A stretch of DNA of 64,000 nucleotides from Orychophragmus violaceus (Eukaryota; Streptophyta; Magnoliopsida; Brassicales; Brassicaceae), in assembly GCA_030180135.1 (NCBI GenBank), contig CM058236.1:620001-684000 (forward strand). The letters run 5' to 3'. Position numbers and translations under genes: made by a program. Under the pieces are notes generated by a model, which saw nothing but the letters and a program-made list of their open reading frames with translations, was not told where the DNA came from and ran no database searches. Below are positions 43,116 to 55,758 of the stretch, one piece after another; the first letter of the stretch is position 1; the number at the start of each line of letters is the position of its first letter.

Positions 43116-46100
43116 ATGACTAGCACAAACAATCAAAACACTTTCTCGATCCGGTCTGTCCTTGAGATGGACAAGCTGAACGGATCAAATTTCTTGACTT
43201 GGTCGCGGAACCTGAGGCTAGTTCTCAGACAGGAGAGAAAGGACTATGTCCTTGAGAGAGCTCTCCCCTGAGGATCGGGTCCAATGCTTCTCATGCAGTA
43301 TATGATGCTTGGAATAAGCATTATAATGATGCGGTAGATGTGCGTGGTCTGATATTGGCTACCATGGACTCAGACTTGCGGAAGCAATATGAGAACATGG
43401 AGTCGCCAATAGAGATGATCAGCAGCCTGAAATTGAAATTTCAGGAGCAGATAAGGGTGGAGAGATACCAGTTGGTTAAGTCTCTCACTGGCTGCAAGCT
43501 ACCAAATGATCATCCAGTGAGTCCTCATGTCAGTAAAATGATGGGTTACATTGATAACCTGAGGAAACTGGATTATCCAGTTAGCCAAGAATTGGCAACT
43601 GAGATCATACTACAGTCACTGCCGTCAAGTTATGATAAGTTCAAAAGGAACTATATCAAGAAAGGCTTAACGAAGACGCTGACTGAACTGCATGATATGC
43701 TCAAGACAGTTGAGCCAAACGTGAAGAGTACCCTGTACAATCTCATGAACGAGAAGGGTAGGTTTACTAAACCTAATGCTGACAAGGGTGAAGACAAAGT
43801 TGTCTAGATTTTGAATCATGGCAAGCGTGTGTCTTCTGAGCCCGAGTCAGATACCTCTTACGTTGGTAAGTGCTGCTACTGTAAGGAGACAGGGCATTGG
43901 AAGAGAGATTGCATTAAATTCATGGAAGATGATGAGGAGTTAAAGTCGATGTATGCGACTACTTCCTCAGGTATTCATGTTATTACTTCAAGTTCTACCT
44001 TAAAGGTATTGGATACTGGTTGTGGCACTGACATTTGTGATAATATGCAGAGCCTAAGCAACAGTAGAACGTTGAAGGAAGGGCAAGTGAAACTACATGT
44101 CTGGAAGGAGCTTGGGATGCTGCCTCAGCCGTAGGGTTTTTCACTTATAGATCCCTTTGAGGCTTGGTTTTGTATTAAGTAATTGCTACAATGTACCTGC
44201 TTTAAGCAGAGTTGTCTTTCATTTTCTTGTAAGAATTTGAATGTTTTTCATTTTGATAAAAGACAAGTTTTGTTCTTTTGATCTTAATGAAATATTAATT
44301 GTAGCACCCTATTCATGGAATGGGTTTTATATCTTAAACCAAAGAGTGCCTAAATGTAACATAAATACCGAATTGGTTTAAATCTGATGAATTAAACCTG
44401 ATTTTTCTTGGCATAAAGTCTTGGTCACATAGAGTAAGTCGGATTCAGAAATCCCATAGTCATGGACTATTGGGCTCATTTGATAAAATATCTTATGAGA
44501 CTTGAATTCTGTTTACTAGACCAAAAGGTAAAGGGCCTATCTTAGCCGAGCTAGAGAAAGGCCCAAAGGCTTATTGGACCTGGAACATACTCATGTATGT
44601 GGCCCAATGAGCAGTAATGCCAGAGAAAATCTCCTGTACTTCATTGTCTCTACTGATTACTTCAGTGAGTGTGACTGTGTTCATTTGATGAAACACAAGT
44701 CGGAATTCTTTGACATGGTCGAAAGAGTTCCAGAATGAAGTATAGGATCTGAAATGACAAAAGTATTAAGACTCTGGATTAAAATCACGAGTGAGAATAC
44801 TTAAGTCATTGATTATGTGATCATCAGAATGAGTGTGAAATCGTTTCACAGCTCATTTCTCCTGAAAACCTGAAGGTGTTTCTGTGAGAAAGAATCAGAT
44901 CTTATTAGAAATGATTAAAGATGAATCACACGAATCTTCCATGATATTTTAAGAATAACGCTCTAGGAATATCTAAGTTTACGCTAAAATAGTTCCACCA
45001 ATATCAGTTGAAAGACACCACGTAAATGTGGATTGGAATCGATCCAAATTTGTCTTTACTGAGTATTTGTAGTTGTGCTACTTCGCTGGTTGTCCTAGAG
45101 AAACTAAGGCTTGTTACTTTTACGTCCAATCTGTTTTCTAAGAAGGGAAGTTATTTTCCAAGAAGAACAGTGGGAGTAAAAGTATAACTCGAAGAAATTC
45201 GAGATATACAGGAGGCTGCTCAACCTGTTGAGGGAGAGCAACGGATGGATTTACAGATTTCTGTAGAATCTACACCTGTGGAGCCTGAAGTTCGCAGATA
45301 TGAATGAATCAGTTACTAATCCGAGAGTGATTTCTCGTCATTAGTTGAACCTGATAATCATTGAAAGTTCGCATGATCTGATGATCATTGAAAGCGACGA
45401 ATCTGCGAAATTCAAAGAAGCGAAAGTGAGCCCGGACTCCGAAAAATTACATTTTATGTAAGTTAGCTTCATCGATCCATTCATGGATGGAAGCAAACAT
45501 ATCGGAGTTGGAATCTTCGTTCTGTTGAAGTAGTCAAGGTTTTGACTTGAACAGGAACGAAGCGGAACTGTGTGTTTACTAATAGATTAGTGGGAGCGAT
45601 ATTGCATTTCTCATATTGTATGTCGATGACATACTGATTCTCGAAAATGACGTCCCAATGCTGCAGTCAGTAAAGGACTGGCTTGGGAGTTGGTTCTAAT
45701 GATTGACATGAGTAAAGCCACGTATGTTCTTGGATTTTGGATCTAAAGATAGAGATCCAAAAGAGCTGGTAGGACAAAGTCAAGATTCTTAAATTGACAA
45801 AGTCCTGCACCTAATCAGCATTCCAAGAAGGGTTTTATGCCAATGTCACATGGCAATACGTCAAGCAAGATACAGTATCCTACGATAACTGCTGAGCTTA
45901 AATGCATGGATGAGATTCCATATGCGTCGGCAATTGGATCTATCATGTATGCCATGAAACATACTTGTTTGATGTTGCTTTAATGTTAAGCAAGACAAAT
46001 AAAGACCAGTCAAATCCAGCAAAGAATCAAGTTTCCTAAAGTATGTCCTAAAGTATTTGAGGAATACTAAGGATAAGTTCTTGATTTACGGAGAAAGTGA

Positions 46101-46490
46101 GGTGCTATAAGTCGATAGAGTCTGAAAGGCAAGTTTCCAACAGACAAAGATGATTTCCGGTCACAGTCCGGTTATATCTTGTGTTTGTCTGGCGGTGCAC
46201 GGCACTGTTGCTGACTCCATAACTTAAGCTGAATCTTTCGCAGCTTGGGAAGCGGCGAAAGAGGTTGTTTGGAAAGAAGAGTTCATCACTGAACTTGATG
46301 TGATTCCCAGCATAAATGAGACTAGCTGCACATCAGAGGTCCAAACACCTTGAGATAAATGACAGAGATGTTAAGTAGATCAGCAAGTTTCAACAAATGA
46401 GAACGTTGCTAATCTATTAACGAAGCCACTCCTTAGCCCTAAGCACGAGTCACGGACTGTAGCTGTAGGATAAGTGAAGTTAAGATATAG
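43116..46490 (+). pseudogene. Copia C gag-pol, heavily degraded
   Basis: The start codon at 43116 is followed by a gag region related to B/D (TFSIRSVLEMDKLNGSNF). A stop ends it after 50 codons (43269-43271). Further gag pieces lie at 43340-43807, and a CCHC knuckle (CCYCKETGHWKRDC) with a protease remnant (LDTGCGTDIC) at 43811-44134. Downstream, integrase, reverse transcriptase (LYVDDILIL-like near 45610-45650) and RNase H are recognisable only as short pieces in shifting frames, to about 46490. No product is expected. Confidence 0.88.
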
Positions 46491-47334
46491 TCTTAATTTC
46501 AGTGGGAGTTAGTAAAGGGCTTTATTTAGTTATTGATATGTTCTTGTAAAACATTTGAGATGTTTAATAATGAAATTATTATTTCAAGATTATTTTAACT
46601 GTGATGAAATAATCGTTCCAAAATGATATGAACCATTTTATAGGTCATCGAAGTAAATGACTTGATCTTGAGTCATCGAAGTCATTTAGCTTGATCATGA
46701 GACCCTATATTTGATAGATGGCTTATATCATCCTGTCCCTAGTCGAAGGTTGTTGAAATTGGAACACCAACAACCGTGTGAGACTGGATTGGTACGTGAC
46801 TTATGACAAAGTCTCAGTGTGTCATAGATGCGCGGCATCAAAGTCAGTACATAGGTGTATGTTTGGGAACATACGACCGGACAAGACCCGCTTATGAGAA
46901 CTCTTCAGGATATTTATATCAGTGTCATAAAAGATTCTCACTACGACTATAGAGTATAGTCCTTAGACCTGAGTTCGCATGCATGTGACTGCACATGGAC
47001 TGATGCACTTTGATCATTGTCTAACGCTGTCGTTCTGCGATAGTTATAAGGACCTTGTTTGGGTACATTATGAAATGAGTAGTTTACAGTGATGGAACAA
47101 GACGGGATTTGTCCCTCCAATATAAATGGAGTGAATATCTCTAGGCCAATCGAAGATTTGAATACTGGAAAATGCATGGCCATGCTCAAACGGACTGTCC
47201 CGAGTCGTTTGGATTGTCAGTATCAAATCAGAGTCCGATGAACAAGATTAGGCTTTATAAGGATGACACTAATCTTGCCTTATGACTAATCGAGATATTG
47301 AGACAAAAGGATTATGAATACAGAGATTCCAGTA

Positions 47335-48020
47335 CAAGTGGGAGATTGTTGGAATTGTGTCCAGTAATCTCGGTACTGTCTCTAGAAAGTAAGAGTATGT
47401 CAATGATCAGACATAAGTCATATAATACTGGGGGTCATGATGGCTTGCTAGAGTCCGCTCATGATCTATAAGTCTTGGACTTATTGCCTTTATTATATGA
47501 TCCCATATGGGTCACACGCCTAAGCTAACAGGAAAACGTGTAGGAATGGTTTAGCAGAAGTACGGTAAAAGTGCTAGGCATTTACTGTACTTAGAGAGAA
47601 TAAAACGGTTTAGGCACTGTGTGTCGATCGATGCACAAGGCGTGTCGATCGACACAGTGCGCGAACGCCTCGGAGTAAATTGGCATTTGGGCCAAATGGC
47701 CCAAAACGAACTGAACGAGTTTTATATAAACTTAAGACGAGTTCAGGTCACTAAAAGCCCTAGCCGCGAGCCTCCTCTCTCTCTCTGCGCCGATTTCCTC
47801 CTGGTCTAGCAGCCTCTTCCTGCTCGGTGTGCGTGTGTGAACCTCTGGAGGAGTTATCTCTCGGTGGCTCTTTGATCTCTGACATATCATCCCTTTCCGC
47901 TGCAATTAACAGGTATAAGGTGAGATCTAATCATTGTTTCTAATCAAGAGAACCTAGATCCGCATGTTTAGGTTGATATGAATCTAAGAATTGAATCAGG
48001 ATCAACTAAACAATCCATCA
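47335..48020 (+). repeat. Polypurine tract and 3' LTR of Copia C
   Basis: CAAGTGGGAGAT (47335-47346) abuts the 674-bp LTR starting at 47347. TATA-like TATATAAA at 47723-47730. It keeps the ~80 bp missing from the 5' LTR. Confidence 0.93.
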
Positions 48021-48058
48021 GTTAGAAAACCATAGAACTATGTCTCGTGATATTGCAG

Positions 48059-48148
48059 GTGACAACTGTCATAGTGAGCAATGTTTCTCTTGGAGCAACC
48101 GACCGAGACCTAAAGGAGTTCTTTTCCTTTTCTGGCGATATTCTCTAA
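48059..48148 (+). pseudogene. Captured exon of an RRM protein (BPA1-like)
   Basis: After an acceptor-like ATATTGCAG the frame reads VTTVIVSNVSLGATDRDLKE then FFSFSGDI and stops at TAA (48149-48151). This is the first half of an RNA-recognition motif in the form typical of plant BPA1-like proteins (partners of ACD11), whose N termini run KTVKVSNVSLGA. Only one exon is present, with no start codon in frame, so it is a captured fragment carried by the CACTA. Confidence 0.75.
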
Positions 48149-48337
48149 CATGTAATCTGTAATATGCGATTCATTTGCTCAGGATCTGATTTGTGCTGTG
48201 TGTATATGTGTATATGGAGGTGAACTTAATCTCTCTTTCGTCTCTTTAACTATGATATGTTGAAGTGAAAGTTTTTATATGGGTAGAAGGACACTTTGAA
48301 ATCAGTCACCGTGTTTGTTTATTTGACAGAAAGAGAA

Positions 48338-48476
48338 ATGGTTGAAGACTTGAAAAAAAGATAAGGAAGAAGGAAAGAGCAAAAAGAGTGGAGAAAGCAA
48401 AGTTTCCATGGTTGAAGACTTGAAGAAAAGGAAGGAAGAAGGAAAGAGCAAAAAGAGTGGAGAAAGCAAGGAAGGG
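48338..48476 (+). repeat. 70-bp tandem duplication in the CACTA right arm
   Basis: Two adjacent copies (48338-48407, 48408-48476) begin ATGGTTGAAGACTTGAA and are purine-rich (AAGGAAGAAGGAAAGAGC). Possibly coding Lys-rich sequence in origin; no ORF is supported. Confidence 0.8.
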
Positions 48477-49023
48477 AGGATCCCTAGCTTGATTTCTTGG
48501 ATGAGTTTTGGTAGACTTAATTTAATGTTAAGTTAGATAGTTTTGTTAATAGTTTTCATGTAAACATTTTTTGATTCATTAATAAAATTATTTCAAATAT
48601 AATTTTTTTTATATAAATCCAATTAATACACAAAAGTTGTATGTATATATGTATAATATGGCTCGGCTCGGCTACAAAAGCTATGATAGATAGATCCATC
48701 TATAGCAAGTGAAACTATCGCTATCATAGATAAAAGATATTATAGCACGAATGAAAGCGCTATCATATATGACCGACCTATTATAGCTGGGGCAGACATA
48801 GCCATTTCAAAAACGCTATCAATTATATATCATAGCATTTATTGTGAGCTAAGAATAATCATTTTTCTTGTAGTGGTTAAACGGCTCCATTAACGTTATG
48901 ATTGGACAATATTTCGAGAAGTGTAAACATCATATCGATTTATGAATACAGAGAAATCGGATGTAAGAGAAGACGGAATTTTGGCGCCAAAACTTAACAC
49001 ATAGCTTTATAATTAACACACAG

Positions 49024-49360
49024 TTTTACACAAGTTGTCCTCAGTTATACTAGTTACAACAGTTATACTAGTTATACGGAACGATTCTTATTTTTACTAG
49101 TTATACTAATTGTACCATTTATACCAGTTTTACTTGTTATACAACATACATCAATTTTACACAAGTAGTCTTCAGTTATACTAGTTACAACAGTTATACT
49201 AGTTATACAGAACGATTCTTAGTTTTACTAGTTATACTAATTGTACCATTTATACCAGTTTTACTTGTTATACAACATACATCAGTTTTACTAGTTATAC
49301 TAATTGTACCATTTATATCAGTTCTACTTGTTATACAACATACATTAGTTGCACTAGTTG
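49024..49360 (+). repeat. 131-bp tandem repeat rich in AGTTATAC/AGTTTTAC
   Basis: Two full units (from 49024 and 49155) and a partial third, all with CAGTTATACTAGTTACAAC and TTTTACTTGTTATACAAC words. Similar in flavour to the TTTTAC repeats at 38300-38525. Confidence 0.85.
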
Positions 49361-51170
49361 TCTCCAATTCTCCTGCAACAGGAACACAAATTCCAATTTG
49401 AATCGATTTCCGCGGCCAATATGCTTACAATACACACTGATTCTACCTCTGGAATGCATTTATACTCAATTGGTAGTCCCAATGGTGACGGAGCACGACG
49501 GAGGCGGCGAATGGTGGTCAGAGACGCGAGGCGACGTCGCCGACGAGCAAATTGGCGAGGCTCGGGATTCTTTTTTTTTTATAAACCAATTTCAATTTCC
49601 CAACCAATTTCTCTATTCAATCCCAACCCAATCCAATTTCGTTTTCACCCAAACCGAGGGCAAAAAAGTCAAATTACATTTCATTAAAGTGGGAAGAGTA
49701 CGAGAGATTATACAGGGGTATGTGAGATTTCTTTTAAAGCCATAAGGCTACAAGAGATTTTGACTCTGGAATTCCCTTCTCCCAATCAATGTTCATTGGA
49801 AATTAATGAAGAGGCGTTATAGACGGCAACAGTATAAATGAGGAGAGGATTGTGATTTTAGATGGAAAAGAAAGAAGTCGAAGATTTAAGAAGATTCGTT
49901 GGGAGTTAACGGGCCAATTTTCCATCAAATCATTTGGGCTCAGAACAGAACTATCATGGCCCAATTTTTTTTAAGAAAGATTTTGCCCCGTGTCACTTTC
50001 CAAAAAAGATTGGTTTCTCATTATATATATAAGATTTGTGTTGTTTTGAATTGTTTAATGAGCAAGTGGGTCACTGGTCACATATGCTCACGACTCACAC
50101 AAACACAAACGATGACTAAATCAAAACGAGAAGAAAAGTAAAAGGCACATCTAACACACACAAAATATGAAAAAATCAGGATATGATTATTGAAATGAAA
50201 GCATGATCAGAAAAGGCAAGTTGAACAAGTGCAGAAAATGTAAGTGGGCGTGTGGTTTTTACATTAGTTGACCATTTCCACATTGTTTTTAAAATTAAAA
50301 ATAATTAAAAAAGCAAGAAAACGAGAAAAGGAACTAGGCATAGTGTTCGGGTATTGGTTCAGGTCAGATTAGATTTTTGAATTTTTGAATTTAGGGTTAA
50401 AATCTCATTCGAGTATTTTTTATATATCGGATTTGGTTCGGTTCAGAATTTATCGAAATTGAATACTTAAAATTACTAAAAATAACTAAAAATTCAAAAA
50501 TAAATATTCACAAAAATTTAAAAATATTCGAAAAACTCGTAAAAATATATCTAGTATCTTAAATTATTCAAATGTATTTGAAAATATCTATTTTACCCAA
50601 TCCGATAAAAAACTATTCATACCATTCAAAATACATAAAATAGAAGAATTACTTAAAATTAAGTAAAAATTCAGATGATTTCACATATTTGTTTGGGTTC
50701 AGTTCGAATTTGGATATTATTTATTACCCAAAATATTTAGATCTAAGCCTCTTAATCGATTTGAACCGGATCAGAATTTTTGGATAGGATTCGGATTCGA
50801 ATTTCGGATTTTGTATAAATGACCAGTCTAAGAAGAACAATAAAAAAGGAAAGGATATTTGTTAGTTAGGTTCGTACACCTTCTTTCCTTCTTCTTTCTC
50901 TTTGTTCGAATATCTCGCTCTTAAAATAAAAATCAAACCTTTGTTGAGGAGATGTGAAGAAGAATTAAAGTCAAAGAGCGTGACTTGAATCGTTGCAAGG
51001 TTTTAGGTTTAATAACGAAACCCATTTGTTTGCATCATTAGAAAGTTCAGAATTTGATTTAAAGGGTTTAATTTGGTGAACATCTAAGTAAATCTCTCCC
51101 ACAAATTCTTCATCTTTGTCGCTATTGTATTGTTTCAGAGGACCGTTCTTAGATTTTGCTGAATTTTGAC
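49361..51170. other. Intergenic, upstream of the WD40 gene
   Basis: No supported gene. 50340-50800 is AT-rich with GGTTCGGTTC-type words common in dispersed repeats. 50870-50930 is pyrimidine-rich and may be the start of the WD40 transcript, with the promoter just upstream. Confidence 0.4.
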
Positions 51171-51202
51171 TTTTTTTGGGGGGGGCAGAACAGAAGCTGG
51201 TG

Positions 51203-53269
51203 ATGATGGACACTGGAGGGAGCGAGGAAGATGAGGATTGCTTCTCCGATGCTCGTGAAGAGGTTTCCGATTGTAATTCCGATGAATTTGTTCAAGCAAC
51301 TGGCGATTTAGATGTCTGGACCATGAATCCAGAGAGTGTTACTAACCGTCGACACAAGTTTTTTCAATCTATGGGTTTTAGTTTCAAAAAGAGAGACGTT
51401 GATATTGATCTTCTTGGAGATTCTTGTCCTGTCTCACAACAACCATTGAACTCTGTGTCTGAAACTGATTACGAGGAGAAGTTGTTGAGGAATGAATCTA
51501 TGTCGGATGATAGATCCTCTTCGCTGGCTGATGCATTTAGTTTCAGAGGACCATTTCTGGATCGTGCTAAGCACATCGATGATCGAATTTTCTTGACGAG
51601 AGATTGTTCCAGTAATAGCACGAGTGAATCTAGTTCGAGTAGATCCGATGGCTATGGAAGCTCTCGTTATGAGGACTCTCCTAAGAAGGGAGGGTGGTTA
51701 AAGAAGTTAAGTCATCTTCTTGACAAAAACGAGGAATCCATTGATGGTGGATCATCGAAACTAACTCGAGTTCAGTCTTTCAAAAAGCAGTTCAAGGAGC
51801 TCTCGTCTCTATGCATCGATCAAGACTTCTCCGCCCACGATGGATCCATTGTAGTGATGAAGTTTTCTGACGATGGAAAGTACTTAGCTAGTGCTGGTGA
51901 AGACTGTGTTGTCCGAGTGTGGAGCATCACGGAAGACGAGAGAAGGGACAATATGTTTGATTCAAGCTCTAACTGTGTCTACTTTGGAATGAATGACAAG
52001 TCACAGATTGAGCCATTAAACATTGAGAATGAGAGTAGAAGATTGTTGAGGAAGACTTGTGCTGTGTTGCCTTCAAAGGTGTTTGGTATATCTGAAACCC
52101 CTCAGCATGAGTTCCGGGGACATTTAGGTGAAATCTTGGATCTTTCCTGGTCGGAGAAAGGGTTTCTACTGTCATCGTCTGTGGACGAGACTGTTCGTTT
52201 ATGGAAAGTCGGCTCTTCTGATGAATGTATCAGAGTTTTCTCTCACAAGAGTTTTGGTGAGTTTCTGTGTCTTGTTCAATGCTAATTTTAGTATGTGTCT
52301 AACTAACAACTCTCTTTCTCCTTCTCCTTACAGTGACGTGTGTAGCATTCAATCCTGTGGATGACAATTACTTCATAAGCGGATCAATTGATGGGAAAGT
52401 CCGTATATGGGATGTCTCCCGTTTCAGGGTTGTTGACTATACAGATATAAGAGAGATTGTTACAGCTGTGTGCTACCGCCCTGATGCTAAAGGTGCAGTT
52501 GTAGGTTCTATGGCTGGAGAATGTCGCTTTTACCACACGACCTCAGATAACCAGCTGGAACTGGATAGGGAGATCAGTTTACATGGGGGGAAGAAGAAGA
52601 AGAAGAAGGTTCCTAGCAAAAGAATCACTGGTTTTCAGTTCTTTCCCGGGGATTCGAACAAAGTAATGGTTACCTGTGCTGATTCTCAAATCCGAATAAT
52701 CTGCGGAGTGGATACAATATGCAAGCTTAAGAAAGGTCCTAATCAGATTTTCTTTCTCTTCCTTCCTTGAGCAATGAGGTGAGCTGTTCTTTTTTTGTTG
52801 TTCTTCTTTTCTTGCAGCTTCAAGTCTTAAGACAACACTGAGCCCAACTGCTGCTTTGTTCACGTCGGATGGGAAACACATCGTGTCAACAATAGAGGAC
52901 TCGGGCATTCATGTTTGGGACTACTCCCAGCCCAGCAAGAAACCAAAAACTATCAGGTCTTATGAGGGATTTCTCTCAGACAACGTCTCAGTTGCCATAC
53001 CTTGGCTAGGCCAGGACGATAGCTTTATTGCTGATTTGAACAAAAAGTTGCCAGTGACGGACTGTTTCTCTGGAGCGACAACGTGGCCGGAAGAGAAGCT
53101 TGAAGTAGTAGCAGCCAGCAGCAGATCCAAGCTGAGGATGTTGAGGAGCGTGTGCCAGAACGTGAACAACGCTTCTACCCCTCACCTGTGGGGGCTAGTA
53201 ATTGTGACGGCAACTTGGGACGGTAGGATCAGAGTGTTCCATAACTACGGTTTACCAATTCGGGTGTAG
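51203..53269 (+). CDS. WD40-repeat protein (WDR44-like), three exons
   Basis: Exons 51203-52256, 52334-52735 and 52818-53269, joined across GT-AG introns of 77 and 82 bp in phase, give 635 residues. The ATG at 51203 is used (a second ATG follows at 51206). The N-terminal third is acidic and Ser-rich, with a basic KKGGWLKKL segment and no repeat. It is followed by WD40 units beginning near SAHDGSIVVMKFS, FRGHLGEILDLSW, VTCVAFNPVDDNYF, EIVTAVCYRP, KRITGFQFFP and LSPTAALFTSDGKH, several ending in VRVW, VRLW, VRIW or HVWDY. WD40 repeats fold into a beta-propeller scaffold for protein binding; animal WDR44 binds Rab11, but the plant role is not known to me. It ends 172 bp from the BiP stop, tail to tail. 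Confidence 0.92.
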
Positions 53270-53441
53270 AAGAAGAATTCTTTTCTTTGTATGTATACCA
53301 TACCGATTGTGTGTGTTAATAAAAAATACATGAATTTTTCAATTATATATATTTATAATAATGAAAGTGGCTTCATCACACTACTTGATCTCTCCCCTTT
53401 CCTATCCATAAAAAGCAAAATCCTCTAACAAATTAGACATC

Positions 53442-54997
53442 TTAGAGCTCGTCGTGAGACTCATCCTCCTCCTCCTGGGTCGCTGCACCACCAGACCTCT
53501 GATAAACGGCCGTGATGATTGGGTTACACACTGCCTCTACTTCCTTCAACTTGTCCTCGTAATCTTCCTTGTCTGAGTTTTGGTTCTCGTCAAGCCACTC
53601 CAAGGCTTCTTTTGTCGCTGCCTCAATCTTCTCCTTCTCCTCTCCCTCCAGTTTCTCTGCAAGCTTGTCCTTGTCGCTTACCTGATTCTTCATGTTGTAC
53701 ACGTATGTCTCCAGATTGTTCCTTGCGTCGATTCTCTCCTTCACCTTCTTGTCTTCCTCTGCAAACTCTTCTGCCTCCTTCACCATCCGCTCAATCTCTT
53801 CCTGACTCAGACGCCCCTTCTCGTTTGTGATTGTGATCTTCTCTGATTTACCACTCGCCTTGTCCTCCGCTTTCACGTTCAGGATACCGTTGGCGTCCAC
53901 TTCAAACGTCACCTCGATCTGAGGTGTTCCTCTTGGGGCCGGTGGGATTCCGGTGAGGTCGAATTTCCCTAGCAGTCTGCAATCCTTGGTGAGACTTCGC
54001 TCACCTTCAAAGACCTGAATGGACACGGTTGTCTGCTGGTCTTGGTATGTCGTGAAAACCTGAGATTTCTTGGTTGGAATAACTGTGTTTCTCGGGATCA
54101 GTTTTGTCATCACTCCACCAACGGTCTCGATACCCAAAGTGAGAGGTGCAACGTCAAGCAGAAGGATATCCTTGGTCTCATCACCGCCTTCTCCGCTCAA
54201 AATACCACCCTGGACAGCAGCACCATAAGCAACAGCCTCGTCCGGGTTCACACCCTTGTTCGGCTCTTTCCCTTCGAAGAAGTCTTTCAACAGCTGCTGA
54301 ACCTTGGGAATCCTAGTGCTTCCACCAACAAGGACAATCTCATCAATCTGACTCTTCTGTAGGCCAGCATCATCCATGGCCTTCTTCACGGGTCCCATTG
54401 TCTTCCTGAACAAGTCATTGTTGAGTTCCTCAAAACGAGCTCTGGTGAGAGGCTCGGAGAAATCAACACCATCAAAGAGGGACTCAATCTCTACACGGAC
54501 TTGGTGCTGGCTACTAAGAGCTCTCTTGGCCCTCTCACATTCCCTGCGGAGCTTACCAAGAGCCTTGTTGTCCTTGCTGATGTCCTTTTGGTGCTTCTTC
54601 TTGATCAACTTGATAAAGTAGTCCATAATCCTGTGGTCAAAGTCCTCACCTCCCAAGTGAGTGTCACCGTTTGTGGAAAGAACCTCGAACACTCCGTTAT
54701 CGATGGTCAAGACACTGACATCAAAGGTACCACCACCAAGGTCAAAGACAAGGATGTTCTTCTCACCACCCTTCTTGTCAAGACCATAGGCAATAGCAGC
54801 AGCAGTGGGTTCGTTGATGATTCTGGCGACATTTAGACCAGCAATAACACCAGCATCCTTTGTAGCCTGCCTCTGGGCATCGTTGAAATAAGCTGCAACG
54901 CCAGATAAAAGAATCAATAAGTATATCATGATGAAGCAGAATTGACAAGAAGTAGTAACCTGGAACAGTGACAACAGCGTCCTTGATTTTCTTTCCA

Positions 54998-55034
<37 letters not shown>

Positions 55035-55685
55035 TCATGGCACTGATCTCCTCAGGAGAGAAAACCTTGGTCTCACCATCCTTGATCTTGACTTGAATGT
55101 ATGGCTTGCCATCCTTGTTCACAATCTGGTAAGGTACAAGCTTCCTGTCCTTTTGGACCTCTTTGTCCTCGAATCTGCAAGAGCAAGAATTAAAGCAAAG
55201 CAAAGCAAAGGTGAAACAAACCAAACAGAAAGAAGAAAAAGGGGATGCATTTTACTTTCGGCCGATCAATCTCTTGACGTCGAAGATGGTTCTCTCTGGA
55301 TTAACTGCAGCCTGGTTCTTAGCAGCCTCACCAATGAGCCTTTCAGAGTCGGTGAAACCAACCCATGAAGGTGTAATACGGTTACCTTGGTCATTGGCAA
55401 TGATTTCAACATGGCCATTCTTGTAAACACCAACACAAGAGTAGGTGGTACCAAGATCTATCCCTATCACTGTTCCCAACTTGGTGGCCTCTTCTTTAGC
55501 AGTGGAAAACGCAAATAAACATCCTGAAACATTTATATATTACAATTGTCAAATAATCGTGAGTACACATTTGCCTACTAACAAACCCACAATCTTATCC
55601 AGTAAATGAATCAGAAGATAAATCCCTTACCGAAGAAGATGATCGCCAGGACAACAGTGCCGTTTGCTCCGAATGAGCGAGCCAT
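53442..55685 (-). CDS. BIP2: BiP, endoplasmic reticulum HSP70 chaperone, four exons
   Basis: Exons on the minus strand are 55685-55631, 55523-55256, 55174-54960 and 54892-53442. All introns are GT-AG and join in frame to 662 residues. An N-terminal signal peptide (MARSFGANGTVVLAIIFFGC) precedes the HSP70 ATPase domain (IDLGTTYSCVGV near residue 38, FDLGGGTFDVS, LVGGSTRIP). A substrate-binding domain and a lid follow, and the protein ends EEEDESHDEL, where HDEL is the ER-retrieval signal. BiP folds secretory proteins and represses unfolded-protein-response sensors. It matches Arabidopsis BiP1/BiP2 closely but its tail is about six residues shorter (a Gly-rich piece before EEEDE is absent). The symbol BIP2 rests on remembered synteny with the WD40 gene; BiP1 is the alternative. 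Confidence 0.95.
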
Positions 55686-55740
55686 GTCGAATACTCTGTG
55701 TGTTAGAGCTTAGATCTCCTTCTCTTTTCTTTCACTCAAT

Positions 55741-55758
55741 TATTAGACGTGGACTAAT
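55741..55758 (-). promoter_or_regulatory. Possible unfolded-protein-response element of BiP
   Basis: On the minus strand ATTAGTCCACGTCTAATA, about 55 bp above the BiP ATG, resembles the plant ERSE-II/P-UPRE consensus ATTGGTCCACGTCATC (one change in the ATTGG half). A second pair of ACGT cores lies at 55901-55920. bZIP28/bZIP60 act through such sites. The match is by eye, and the element may sit within the transcribed leader. Confidence 0.45.

Larger units (their letters stand above)
40866..48020 (+). mobile_element. Copia C: young LTRs, degenerate interior, inside the CACTA
   Basis: TGTTGGAATTGTGTCC...CCATCA with TSD GTTAG (40861-40865, 48021-48025). The 5' LTR is 594 bp and the 3' LTR 674 bp. 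The 5' copy lacks about 80 bp near its end (just after GGTATAAGG), but over the shared ~570 bp I noticed only about one difference. The interior gag-pol is far more decayed than that LTR similarity implies. Confidence 0.93.
39609..48875. mobile_element. Non-autonomous CACTA transposon with nested Copia C
   Basis: The left end CACTACAAAAAATA (39609) and right end ATTTTTCTTGTAGTG (to 48875) are imperfect terminal inverted repeats. The 3-bp TSD is GTT (39606-39608, 48876-48878). Subterminal sequence at both ends is rich in CTATCATA/TATGATAG-type words, notably 48680-48830, as expected for CACTA transposase binding regions. Without Copia C it is about 2.1 kb and has no transposase, so it needs an autonomous partner. 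It contains host-like exon sequence (48059-48148, possibly also an MGSNSSKSRRNSRRYS reading near 40533). Confidence 0.85.

Noticed and set aside
53519..55426. Several long plus-strand ORFs opposite the BiP gene
   Set aside because: They are antisense shadows of the highly conserved HSP70 coding sequence and carry no recognisable domain.
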